Positions 44,427-52,596 of a DNA stretch of 64,000 bases are shown here, piece after piece (position 1 is the stretch's first letter; each line of letters begins with the position of its first letter). The translations under genes and the position numbers were made by a program. A model generated the notes under the pieces. That model saw only the letters and a list, made by a program, of their open reading frames with translations, was not told where the DNA came from and searched no databases. The DNA lies in the NCBI GenBank assembly GCA_020692355.1, contig JAIMKP010000009.1:1-64000 (forward strand), given 5' to 3'. The DNA is from Desulfosporosinus sp. Its GTDB lineage: Bacteria; Bacillota; Desulfitobacteriia; Desulfitobacteriales; Desulfitobacteriaceae.

Positions 44427-44562
44427 GCGAAACCCATCCTCAGCCGTGAGGTCATCCTTTGACAGTTGGCGGTTTCGGCGTTAGTGTCCACAGGACACTA
44501 ACGTCACTGGAGGCTTTCGTCACCGAAGTCTCGATGTTCAGCTTTAGCTGAACGAGTTCACT
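44427..44562 (-). repeat. 136-base inverted copy of the repeat at 32159-32294
   Basis: It is identical to 32159-32294 on the opposite strand except for one base. Homology stops exactly at GGGTTTCGC, where the flavin reductase fragment begins, so this looks like an insertion boundary. The rest of the gap to 44710 has no gene I can support. Confidence 0.85.
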
Positions 44563-44710
44563 ATGCCGAGATTCCTGCTCAATTACCGATATCTTTCTAA
44601 GTGTTCAAATAGCCCCTTGGGGAAAGGATGCACGAGGGTCTGATTCGCCCCCTCAGCGAATAAGATTTCATGAGTATACATGAGTTGGCAAAGGGGAGAA
44701 GGAGACGGAT

Positions 44711-45709
44711 TTGGGGAATTATGCCTTGTTGGTGCTCAGTCTGGGGATCATCCTGATTGGGGCGGAAGGATTTACGAATGCCATCGAGTGGCTGGGCAAA
44801 AAGCTCGATTTAGGGGCCGGAGCGGTCGGGAGTATTCTGGCGGCGGTCGGGACGGCGCTGCCAGAGACGATGGTTCCGATCCTTGCTTTCGTGAACAGCA
44901 CTTGGGAGGGGAACATGACGCAAGAGGTGGGCATCGGAGCCATTCTGGGCGCCCCCTTTATGCTGGCGACCTTGGCCTTTTTTATCTCCGGCCTGGCCGT
45001 TTTGTTTTTTAGGAGAGAAAATAGCCCGTTGAAAATCGACGCGCGCGTGGTCAAACGGGACTTAGGTTTTTTCCTTTTAGTTTACAGTGTAGCAGTTCTG
45101 GCTTCCTTCTTGCCCGAACCGCTCAAAAAGGGTGCTGCCTTGGTGCTGGTAGCCAGTTATTTAGGGTATGTCGTGGGCACGGTACGCTCGAGCCAGGGGC
45201 GGGATCACGGCAAGATCACGCCTCTTTATCTGGCCAGAGGGGTTTATAAACCATCTCTGAGCCTGGTTTTGGCTCAAGTCGCCTTAGCACTAATCATCAT
45301 TGTCTGGGGGGCGCAGGGGTTTGTGCATGCGGTCGAGACGGTCGCTTTGGCGAAAGGGATACCGGTATTTGTCCTCTCCCTGATCATTACGCCGATTGCG
45401 ACCGAACTTCCGGAGAAATTCAACAGCGTCTTATGGCTGCGCCAGGGGAAAGATACGCTGGCGCTGGGGAATATCAGTGGGGCGATGGTATTTCAAAGTT
45501 CCGTGATTCCGGCATTGGGCATCATGTTGACCCCTTGGAAACTGGAATCCTTGGCCTTGTGGAGTGCCGTACTGGCGCTGGGGGCTGCTTGGGTCCCCTA
45601 TTATTCTTTGCGGCGGTGGGGCAGGATTTTGCCTTCTTCCCTGCTGTTGGGGGGGGGGTTCTACCTTGTCTTTATTTGGATCGTGCTAAGGGGTCCGATC
45701 CTCCATTAA
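44711..45709 (+). CDS. sodium/calcium exchanger-family (CaCA) membrane protein
   Basis: This 332-residue, largely hydrophobic protein has about 10 helices in two homologous halves. The alpha repeats that bind cation are GSILAAVGTALPETMVP and IITPIATELPEKFNS, close to the GTSLPE-type signature of the CaCA superfamily. It should exchange Na+ or H+ for Ca2+ or another cation. The start is TTG, with AGGGGAGAAGGAG upstream. Its end overlaps by 38 bases with the convergent EamA-family gene. Confidence 0.85.
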   Translation: MGNYALLVLSLGIILIGAEGFTNAIEWLGKKLDLGAGAVGSILAAVGTALPETMVPILAFVNSTWEGNMTQEVGIGAILGAPFMLATLAFFISGLAVLFFRRENSPLKIDARVVKRDLGFFLLVYSVAVLASFLPEPLKKGAALVLVASYLGYVVGTVRSSQGRDHGKITPLYLARGVYKPSLSLVLAQVALALIIIVWGAQGFVHAVETVALAKGIPVFVLSLIITPIATELPEKFNSVLWLRQGKDTLALGNISGAMVFQSSVIPALGIMLTPWKLESLALWSAVLALGAAWVPYYSLRRWGRILPSSLLLGGGFYLVFIWIVLRGPILH

Positions 45710-46556
45710 ACTCGGCAACCAGCATGCCCGTAAGGACGAGGGCTGCCCCGAGCAGGCCGCGCGGGGTGAGGATTTCGCCAGCCAGGAAGAAGGCGAAAAT
45801 GGCGGAAAAGACCGGTTCACTGGCAAAAATGAGGGCGGTATGGGACGGGGAGGTAAATTGCTGCATCTTTGTTTGGATAAAGAAGGCGAGGGACGTAGCG
45901 GGTATGGCCGTGAGCATTAGGCCCAGCCAGACGTTGGCTGTAAAATGCATCGAGCTCTGGGGAACGATAAGACTGAAAAGGCCGCTGAGAAGCGAGACCG
46001 AGAGAATTTGCGCAGCGGCCAGGATCGCTGCATCCGCTTCGGGGGCGTAGCGCCCGACCAGATAAATATGTAAAGCAAAGCTGATCGCGCAGAGGAGCAC
46101 CAGGAGATCCCCTTGGTTGAGCCGAAAGTCCTCGCTCAGCGAGAGCAGGGCCAGGCCGATGGTCGCACTTAAAATCCCTATCAGGAGGGGAGGGCGGGGT
46201 AGTGTTCGTGTGGTGATCGCGACGAGGGCAGGGACAAGCACGACAGAGAGCCCGGTGATAAATCCGGCATTTGAGGCAGTGGTATATTGGAGGCCGATGG
46301 TCTGCCAGGCATAGCCAGAAAAGAGAAAAACCCCGATGCCCAGCCCTTTGATCACGGTTTTAAGATCGATTTTTTTGTGGTTCAGGATAATGAAGGGCAA
46401 TAAGCTGAGAAAAGCTAAGGCGAAACGAATGGCCAGGAAAGGAAAGGGCGGCAGATCGGCGATAGCCCATTTAACGACGACGAAGGTGGCTCCCCAAACC
46501 AAAGTTACTAAGAGTAGGGAAAAATCCGCCCCTAAGCGGGATACCCTTTGCTTCAT
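45672..46556 (-). CDS. EamA/DMT-family transporter
   Basis: The 294-residue protein has ten predicted helices arranged as two EamA domains, the drug/metabolite transporter fold. The first domain begins LLLVTLVWGATFVVVKWAI and the second ends LVLTGMLVAEF. Substrates in this family range from amino acids to purines and cannot be read from sequence. ATG 46556 follows GAGGAGTG; a GTG three codons upstream overlaps that site. Its 3' end overlaps the convergent exchanger gene. Confidence 0.87.
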   Translation of the reverse strand: MKQRVSRLGADFSLLLVTLVWGATFVVVKWAIADLPPFPFLAIRFALAFLSLLPFIILNHKKIDLKTVIKGLGIGVFLFSGYAWQTIGLQYTTASNAGFITGLSVVLVPALVAITTRTLPRPPLLIGILSATIGLALLSLSEDFRLNQGDLLVLLCAISFALHIYLVGRYAPEADAAILAAAQILSVSLLSGLFSLIVPQSSMHFTANVWLGLMLTAIPATSLAFFIQTKMQQFTSPSHTALIFASEPVFSAIFAFFLAGEILTPRGLLGAALVLTGMLVAEFNGGSDPLARSK

Positions 46557-46589
46557 GAATATCACTCCTCATCCCTCGGTCTTGGTTCT

Positions 46590-46930
46590 ACCGGTCAGAA
46601 AGCATTCCTTTGTGGTGGCATAAGTGCAACCTCGGCTTCCGACGGCCAAGGATGGCCTAGTGTCGCTGAAGCCATGGATGGCGTGAAGCGACTGCCGTCG
46701 CCAAGGGCTTGGCACAAGCCGGGTTTTTTTTATCTCTTTATGTACGAAGTGAAAAAAGGCCGCTGCGCCTAAAAACGCAACGGCTTTTTTGCACCAGTCA
46801 GAAAGTAATCTTTGTGGTGGCATAAGTACAACCTCGGCTTCCGACGGCCAAGGATGGCCTAGTGTCGCTGAAGCCATGGATGGCGTGAAGCGACCGCCGT
46901 CGCCAAAGGCTTGGCACAAGCCGAGGTTTC
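46590..46930. repeat. two tandem copies of a ~140-base palindromic element with a bidirectional terminator between
   Basis: Copies at 46590-46731 and 46793-46930 are over 90 percent identical by eye. Each folds on itself: AACCTCGGCTT with AAGCCGAGGTT outside, GACGGC with GCCGTC next, and GTCGCT-N3-GCCATGGATGGC-N3-AGCGAC at the tip. Between them (46751-46790), GCCGCTGCG/CGCAACGGC flanked by A- and T-runs is a bidirectional terminator. The GTCGCTGAAGCCATGGATGG core also occurs at 32402. No gene lies from 46557 to 47052. Confidence 0.8.
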
Positions 46931-47052
46931 TTTACCGACCAGAGTATCTCCAACCGTACTGCAGTCAAAGCTAACCACTTAATCCTTAGTATACCGAAAA
47001 GTTAAAGGTTTGCAAGGGGTTTCGGGATCCTCAGGGTTGACCCTCCATGTGC

Positions 47053-47763
47053 TTAACCCGCTCCTCCTTCTTCAGGTGGCCCTGATGGAACCGGTGGCTC
47101 AGGCACGGGCATGGGCATGGTCAGGGGTTCACAGCAAAACTGGTTCTTCGCATCGAGAAAACAGTGGTAATGCCGGTCTTCATCGGCAGCTATTTGGGTC
47201 AGAAACGCTTGGATTTCAGGGAGCGGGATTTTCTGAGCGAGTTCCAGATATTCCTGGCAGGCTTTGGCTTCACCCTCCATGTTCATGTCGAGCATAGCAC
47301 AGAGATCAGGGATGTAATTGAGAAACTTGGAACGCCAATCGACCCAGTGCCCACTCCGGAAAGAACCATAACGAGGATCCACTCCAAGGTGGCGCAGGGC
47401 TCGGCCCAGCTGATCGAGGTGGTTGAGTTCATCAAACGCAATCGGACGCAGCAAGGCATCGAATTCAGGACGGTCTAGGACGACAGCTTGATAAAGATAG
47501 GTTGTGACGGCAGATAACTCCGAGTCCTTCCCGGCATAAGCCTCAAACAGCCATGCAGCATAAGTAAAATACGGTTCGGGAATTTCCACGGGTCCCGGTT
47601 CAACCCTATCCGGCCCTGGAATGAGTAGGATTTGCCCCGGATAAATCCGCTCCGGGTGCTGGAGCTGGTTTAGTTGGATGATCGCAGCCATACTGACACC
47701 ATGAGCTTTGGCGATTTTATAGACACTGTCCCCGGGCTGTACAACATGACGTTCGTAATCCAC
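47053..47763 (-). CDS. LysM domain fused to a ferritin-like (diiron-type) domain
   Basis: Residues 5-49 form a LysM peptidoglycan/spore-cortex-binding module (HVVQPGDSVYKIAKAHGVSM). Residues about 68-205 form a ferritin-like four-helix bundle. Candidate diiron ligands are Glu82, Glu112 with His115 (ELNH), Glu165 and Glu195 with His198 (EDRH), i.e. two ExxH motifs. The tail (210-236) is cysteine-, proline- and glycine-rich. There is no signal peptide. A wall- or spore-attached oxidoreductase or peroxide/iron-handling protein is plausible. It is divergent from the next gene. The function is unproven. Confidence 0.8.
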   Translation of the reverse strand: MDYERHVVQPGDSVYKIAKAHGVSMAAIIQLNQLQHPERIYPGQILLIPGPDRVEPGPVEIPEPYFTYAAWLFEAYAGKDSELSAVTTYLYQAVVLDRPEFDALLRPIAFDELNHLDQLGRALRHLGVDPRYGSFRSGHWVDWRSKFLNYIPDLCAMLDMNMEGEAKACQEYLELAQKIPLPEIQAFLTQIAADEDRHYHCFLDAKNQFCCEPLTMPMPVPEPPVPSGPPEEGGAG

Positions 47764-47925
47764 GAAGTTTCCCCCTTTCAGGAATGTTTTCGATCTACTA
47801 TATTCTCAGAGGTAACCGGGGGCGAATGGATAATTATGTATGAAACGGACAACTCCTGCGTAAATATGTACCAGAAATACAGTGTCTGGGAAAAATCCGA
47901 GTGTATTAGGAGGAGGCAGAGCGAA

Positions 47926-48645
47926 ATGGGTACAGCCGTTTTACGGGGAGTGAGTGCCGGTCTTTTGGTGACCGTGTTGACCCTCATGGGCGGCATGATC
48001 TGGACAGCGATGGGAATGGGTGGAGTGAGTGCAACGACCATTGTGGATATTGGACTTTTTTTGAGCTGTGTTGTTGGTGGATATCGAACCGGAAAGGAAA
48101 GCCAAACCTGGGTTCTGGGTGGTGTAACAGGGGCTCTTTATGTGGGAGTCGCGGCGCTGCTTTTGGCGTTGTTCCTCCCGCTTCGGACGGCTGGGGTATT
48201 GCAGGTTATCCTAGAAGGGACTGTTCTAGGGTTAATCGCGGGAGCTATTGGGGCAGGCGGCCGTGTGGGGCGTGGTTTTAGCCGGCCCCCAGGGATTTCC
48301 CGGAGGTCGGGCTATCACGCTTACACTGGCGAGGACAGAGTGGAATGGCATGCTCCGGAAACGGAGGAACACAGCCCGGAAGCCTGGGAATCTACGTTTC
48401 AAGAAGAGCCTATGCATGATCACCGCCCGTCCAGGATGCAGGAACGGAACTCAGAGCTTTCAGACTGGGACAAGTTAAGTAGCTACGTCCACAAGGAAGA
48501 CGACTATGAGCAGGAATTCAGGGGTGAAAGAGAGAAGGTTGGAACCCAGCGCGGTAAAGAGGAATTCTTGAACCGGGAAGAACGGAAAGTTGTCGGGTAT
48601 GAAAGGCGTTCCCCGTGGTGGGAGGAGGATGTCGGGAAAGGATGA
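47926..48645 (+). CDS. TIGR04086-like membrane protein with long charged C-terminal tail
   Basis: The first ~120 of 239 residues form four hydrophobic helices (AGLLVTVLTLMGGMIW, TIVDIGLFLSCVVGGYRTG, TWVLGGVTGALYVGVAALLLALF, VILEGTVLGLIAGAIG), the pattern of the small Firmicutes TIGR04086 membrane family. The remaining ~115 residues are hydrophilic, rich in E, R, D and W, and unlike the usual short form. Function unknown; homologues are common in spore formers. ATG 47926 follows AGGAGGAGG. Confidence 0.65.
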   Translation: MGTAVLRGVSAGLLVTVLTLMGGMIWTAMGMGGVSATTIVDIGLFLSCVVGGYRTGKESQTWVLGGVTGALYVGVAALLLALFLPLRTAGVLQVILEGTVLGLIAGAIGAGGRVGRGFSRPPGISRRSGYHAYTGEDRVEWHAPETEEHSPEAWESTFQEEPMHDHRPSRMQERNSELSDWDKLSSYVHKEDDYEQEFRGEREKVGTQRGKEEFLNREERKVVGYERRSPWWEEDVGKG

Positions 48646-48731
48646 AACATACGAAACTGTTAGGGAATATACGGTTAGAAACCTTATTCTATCCGGTCAA
48701 GCAAGAATTCCGGCTGTTCACTGCGATTTTC

Positions 48732-48760
48732 TTAACAAATAGCGCCTCTGGGCTTATAGT
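48732..48760 (+). promoter_or_regulatory. sigma-A promoter of the sigma-54 activator gene
   Basis: TTAACA (48732-48737) and TATAGT (48755-48760) with a 17-base spacer. A small hairpin (CCTACTGC-GTTT-GCAGGTAG) lies in the leader at about 48800-48819. Confidence 0.55.
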
Positions 48761-48839
48761 AAAATTGTTATTTTATGGGTTTGAGGGTGCTCCATAGGCC
48801 TACTGCGTTTGCAGGTAGTTTCCGGGAAGGGTGGTCAGC

Positions 48840-50657
48840 TTGCTTGTTGAGGATATGATCGATATTAAGCTATCGTCTCTGGCTGTCTTGTCCAGACGGA
48901 TGGAACTGAATGAAGTCCGCTCGATCGTTGAAGGAAACTCAAGCGTGCCTCTGTTTCCCCTCCTAGGAAAGCAAGGTGATGTGGAGTGCCTAGTGGATGG
49001 CGAGAGGGCGAGGCGTATCCTTCAAGCCACCTTGGTTAGTGATGCGGGGAACGAGGATCGAGCCAATCTACCCGACACGGATCCGACAGAAAGTTTTAAA
49101 ATATGGCCGTTACCAGGCCTATGTCTTAAGTTAGGTCGGCAGAAAGAGCTTGCCTGGGCCAATGATAATGCCATGCGCCTTTTGGATCACTTCGCCAACA
49201 ATGACTTACCCTTTGTGTACGTCCTCGATGAGCACAACCGTTTGTTGGGCGGGGTGCGAAGGGACGTGGTTGCCGCAGGGGCCATTGAGCGTTCCTTAGA
49301 TTTTATTCCGGTGCCTGAGATTTTCGATGCCCTCCATGATGCCATTATCATTATCGATAAAACTGGGACAATAAGCTACCTCAATCATGCCTACTCCCGG
49401 CTTCTGGGGGTGTCGGCCCGGCGGATCGTGGGGCGGAAGATGGCGGAAGTCGAGCCGACCTCGGGATGTTTAAGGGTTCTCAACGGGGATGTTCCTTTGG
49501 TCAACGAACGGCTCCATATTCAGTCGCTCGATGTGGATGTGGTGGCCACGATTACACCGATTTATCGGGATGGGGGGTTAAAAGGGGTCATTTCCGTTTT
49601 CCGAGATTTGGAAGAGACCTTGCGCTTAAGCCGCGAACTGGAGCGGTTGACTTCAGTGACGCACTATCTGCTGAACCAACTCGATGAGAAGAATGCACCT
49701 TCCTCAGAGTTTAAGAACATTATCGGAGCCAATGGTGGCTTCAAAAAATCCCTTAGCCTGGCAGCGAGAGTCGCAGGTAGCGATGTTCCGGTCATGATCC
49801 GGGGCGAGAACGGCGTGGGTAAAGAAATCGTGGCCAATGCGATTCATAAGGCGAGCAAGCGGGGGGACAAGCCTTTAATTCGAGTAAACTGTGCAGCGAT
49901 TCCAGAAAACCTGTTAGAGAGCGAGTTATTCGGGTATGAGGAGGGGGCCTTTACCGGAGCCAAGCGGGGCGGCAAAATAGGCAAGTTCGAAATGGCCGAT
50001 GGAGGAACGCTCTTCCTCGATGAAATTGGCGATATGAACTTGGCGATGCAATCTAAAATCCTGCGCGCGGTACAAGAAAAAGAGATCGAAAGAGTGGGCG
50101 GCACTCGTCCTATTCCGGTAGATATCCGCATCCTGTCGGCGACCCATCGGGATTTGGAGACGCTGATTCAGAATGACGCATTTCGAGAGGATCTTTACTA
50201 TCGGCTCAATGTCGTAACCATCAGTATACCACCGCTCAGGGAGCGTCAAGAGGATGTCTTGCTGTTTGCCGAGTATTTCATAGGAGTGTACAGTGAAAAG
50301 CAGGGGAAGGGTCTGATCAGGCTCTCTGAAAAGGTGAAGCAGATTTTTCTGGCCTACCATTGGCCGGGAAATGTGCGCGAATTGCAAAATGTGGTTCAAC
50401 ATGCAGTGCTTCTCTGTGACAACAGCTTGATTACGGTGGATGAGCTGCCCCCGTATTTACGCCATGGCCAAGATTCCCAAACCGAACGGATGCAGGGTAG
50501 CCTGGATTTAAGGACGATTCTGGAACAGACGGAAAAGGAAACCATCCTGTTCGCACTTGAGAAGGCGCGCAACAACAAATCGCTGGCGATGCGCCTGCTC
50601 GGGATCAATCGGCGAAGTTTTTATGACAAACTTAAAAAACATGGCATATTCTCGTAA
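48840..50657 (+). CDS. sigma-54-dependent transcriptional activator (PAS-AAA-Fis)
   Basis: The 605-residue activator opens sigma-54 RNA polymerase promoters by ATP hydrolysis. The N-terminal ~140 residues resemble paired CBS-like sensory modules. A PAS domain covers about 155-270 (DAIIIIDKTGTISYLNHAYSRLLGV). The AAA+ domain has Walker A GENGVGKE, the sigma-54 contact loop GAFTGA and Walker B LFLDEIGD. The C-terminus is a Fis-type helix-turn-helix (NKSLAMRLLGINRRSFYDKLKKHG). TTG 48840 is well spaced from GGAAGGG; the GTG at 48831 overlaps that site. Two -24/-12 promoters downstream mark its likely targets. Confidence 0.9.
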   Translation: MLVEDMIDIKLSSLAVLSRRMELNEVRSIVEGNSSVPLFPLLGKQGDVECLVDGERARRILQATLVSDAGNEDRANLPDTDPTESFKIWPLPGLCLKLGRQKELAWANDNAMRLLDHFANNDLPFVYVLDEHNRLLGGVRRDVVAAGAIERSLDFIPVPEIFDALHDAIIIIDKTGTISYLNHAYSRLLGVSARRIVGRKMAEVEPTSGCLRVLNGDVPLVNERLHIQSLDVDVVATITPIYRDGGLKGVISVFRDLEETLRLSRELERLTSVTHYLLNQLDEKNAPSSEFKNIIGANGGFKKSLSLAARVAGSDVPVMIRGENGVGKEIVANAIHKASKRGDKPLIRVNCAAIPENLLESELFGYEEGAFTGAKRGGKIGKFEMADGGTLFLDEIGDMNLAMQSKILRAVQEKEIERVGGTRPIPVDIRILSATHRDLETLIQNDAFREDLYYRLNVVTISIPPLRERQEDVLLFAEYFIGVYSEKQGKGLIRLSEKVKQIFLAYHWPGNVRELQNVVQHAVLLCDNSLITVDELPPYLRHGQDSQTERMQGSLDLRTILEQTEKETILFALEKARNNKSLAMRLLGINRRSFYDKLKKHGIFS

Positions 50658-50703
50658 TCCGGATAGCCTTGGCCAATATGAAGGGTGATTTGGCGCGAGT
50701 CTA

Positions 50704-50743
50704 CTGTATGAGAAAACATACAGGCGTGCGCCAGACCATACAG
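50704..50743 (+). promoter_or_regulatory. probable enhancer (UAS) for the sigma-54 activator
   Basis: CTGTATG-N6-CATACAG (50704-50723) is a perfect palindrome and a further CATACAG half-site follows at 50737-50743. They lie about 190-220 bases upstream of the -24 element, typical for Fis-type activators. The same CATACA/TGTATG pair recurs at 52447. Confidence 0.65.
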
Positions 50744-50924
50744 TTTCAAGGCTGGGCGTGTAGGCGTTACTTTACTGGGAACCGTTATTTCTAAGGTATG
50801 AAGGAAGTGGCTGGAACTGCTTCTCAGCCACAAGGCAGAATCTAAGCGGAGTTTTGGTTTGTAACGTGAAGGTGGGCGCACAATACGGGGTACAATCAAA
50901 TAAGAGACAGAATATTTAGACACA

Positions 50925-50940
50925 TGGCACAAACTTTGCA
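50925..50940 (+). promoter_or_regulatory. sigma-54 (-24/-12) promoter for the MFS gene
   Basis: TGGCAC-AAACT-TTGCA matches the sigma-54 consensus exactly at all conserved bases. The expected start point is about 50951, 117 bases before the MFS start codon. Confidence 0.88.
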
Positions 50941-50980
50941 CACCCTCTTTGGCAAGACGTGAAAGGGGGTGTGGCTTTTT
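50939..50980 (+). terminator. terminator whose 5' arm overlaps the sigma-54 promoter
   Basis: CACACCCTCTTT (50939-50950) pairs with AAAGGGGGTGTG (50962-50973), followed by GCTTTTT. Transcripts from the upstream activator gene can form it. Transcripts starting at about 50951 lack the 5' arm. Confidence 0.75.
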
Positions 50981-51067
50981 AAGTAAAGGGGTTATCGGGT
51001 TAGGCTGGAGCAGAACAGGGTGGGGAGGAAAGCTTGGCGATAGCTAGAGAGATGGAGGGAATAAAAC

Positions 51068-52414
51068 ATGGCGGTCATAACGGATACCACGCGAAGAAAG
51101 GTTTTGTCCTACCGTTGGTTAGCTTATGGTATGTTGGCGTTGGTCTATTTCTTTGTTTATTTTGATCGGTTGGCTCCAGCTGTGGTCTCCCCTGAACTGG
51201 TTAAGACATTCCATATCAATGCGGCCTCGCTGGGGTTGTTGTCCGCTGCTTATTTTTACCCTTATGCAGTCATGCAGTTTCCGTCCGGGTTGTTGTCCGA
51301 TTACCTCGGCCCACGGCGGGCGGTCAGCATCTTTATCCTCATCGCGGGAGTGGGGACAGTTTTATTTGGAGCCGCCCAGTCTTATGACATTGCCTTGGTC
51401 GGCAGGGGCATCATGGGGATCGGGGTGGCAGTGGTTTATATTCCTGTGATGAAGATTTTGGCGGTATGGTTTAGAAAGCATGAGTTTGCGACGTTAACGG
51501 GTGCTTTGCTGACGGTTGGAAATATTGGTGCCTTGGCGGCTTCAGCTCCTTTGGCCTGGCTCGTTGCCCAGGCAGGCTGGAGGGAGTCGTTTTATTACCT
51601 GGGCGGAGTCACGGTCGTACTTGCCATTTTGACGTTTACCTTAGTGCGCAACAAACCGCAGGACCTGGGACTGCCGACCATCGATGCTATCGACGGGGTG
51701 CAAGCAGACAGTACAACCGCGAGTGCGACGGTTGAAGAGGAAATCCCACCCGGGAGAGCTATGAAAATGGCCGTGTCCAGTCGCAACTATTTTCCCTTAG
51801 CGATTTATGCGTTCTTTGTCTATGGGACCATGATGGGTTTTCAGGGTTTGTGGGGCGTTCCCTATATGATGGACACCTATGGGTTTAGCAAACAGGTGGC
51901 GAGCAATGTCCTGATGATGTGGGCTGTCGGCATGATTTTCGGTTGCCCCATCGCAGGGGTCTTATCGGATCGAATTTTCCATAACCGCCGGACTGTGGTG
52001 TTATTGGGTTCAGGAACTTACACGTTGCTTTGGCTTCTCTTGGTGCTCGCGCCAGGGGCGCTCAATGCGACCCTGCTCAGTATCCTCTTCTTCGCGATGG
52101 GCTTCACGGGAGGATTCTATGTTGTGACCTATGCCCAAATCACCGAACTCCTCCCAAAACAGGTTGCGGGTACGGCCGTTGGCGTGTATAATCCCTGGTT
52201 TTTCATCGGGGGAGCGCTCTTCCAGCAAATTATGGGGGTCATTCTCGATTCCTATGGCAAGGTCGGAAAGATCTTCCCTGTCAACGCCTATCGGGCGACC
52301 TTCATCCTCTGCTTTGTGGGGATGATCATCGGCACGCTCGGTGTGTTCTTCAGTCGGGACACTATGACGCAGCGGCTACCTGGAACGGAGAAAGGGTACA
52401 GCATGAAAGCATGA
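51068..52414 (+). CDS. MFS transporter of the sigma-54 regulon
   Basis: This 448-residue transporter has 12 predicted helices, the loop motif GLLSDYLGPRRAVS between helices 2 and 3, and a central cytoplasmic loop near residues 200-240. It belongs to the organic-anion-type MFS families (anion:cation symporter and oxalate/formate-like). Given its sigma-54 promoter and the following CoA ligase operon, it probably imports the carboxylic acid degraded by that operon. The substrate is not known. The start ATG follows GAGGGAATAAA. Confidence 0.85.
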   Translation: MAVITDTTRRKVLSYRWLAYGMLALVYFFVYFDRLAPAVVSPELVKTFHINAASLGLLSAAYFYPYAVMQFPSGLLSDYLGPRRAVSIFILIAGVGTVLFGAAQSYDIALVGRGIMGIGVAVVYIPVMKILAVWFRKHEFATLTGALLTVGNIGALAASAPLAWLVAQAGWRESFYYLGGVTVVLAILTFTLVRNKPQDLGLPTIDAIDGVQADSTTASATVEEEIPPGRAMKMAVSSRNYFPLAIYAFFVYGTMMGFQGLWGVPYMMDTYGFSKQVASNVLMMWAVGMIFGCPIAGVLSDRIFHNRRTVVLLGSGTYTLLWLLLVLAPGALNATLLSILFFAMGFTGGFYVVTYAQITELLPKQVAGTAVGVYNPWFFIGGALFQQIMGVILDSYGKVGKIFPVNAYRATFILCFVGMIIGTLGVFFSRDTMTQRLPGTEKGYSMKA

Positions 52415-52446
52415 CGCTTAGGGCTAGGCAAAAGTGTCTTGAATAA

Positions 52447-52461
52447 CATACAGGGTGTATG
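52447..52461 (+). promoter_or_regulatory. second probable UAS of the sigma-54 activator
   Basis: CATACA-GGG-TGTATG is a perfect palindrome using the same six-base arms as the UAS at 50704, in the reverse arrangement. It lies about 75-90 bases upstream of the second -24 element. Confidence 0.55.
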
Positions 52462-52535
52462 GATAGCCAAACACTTAACCTCCTAAAGTGCGGGGGGAGT
52501 GAGGGAGGGGGCAAGCGTGCTGAATGACCCTCACT

Positions 52536-52551
52536 TGGCACGCTATTTGCT
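52536..52551 (+). promoter_or_regulatory. second sigma-54 (-24/-12) promoter, for the CoA ligase operon
   Basis: TGGCAC-GCTAT-TTGCT matches the consensus. The expected start is about 52562, 35 bases before the ligase start codon. AGCGTGC (52514-52520) pairs with GCACGCT (52538-52544) across the -24 element, so a small hairpin again overlaps the promoter. Confidence 0.85.
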
Positions 52552-52596
52552 TCTAAGCATGGCAGGGGGTTCGTACAATGGAGAGGAGGAAATGAG

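Noticed and set aside
46569-46974. Several 60-116-codon frames on both strands in the gap before the LysM-ferritin gene
   Set aside because: They translate the two palindromic repeat copies, giving the same peptide twice, and have no ribosome sites.
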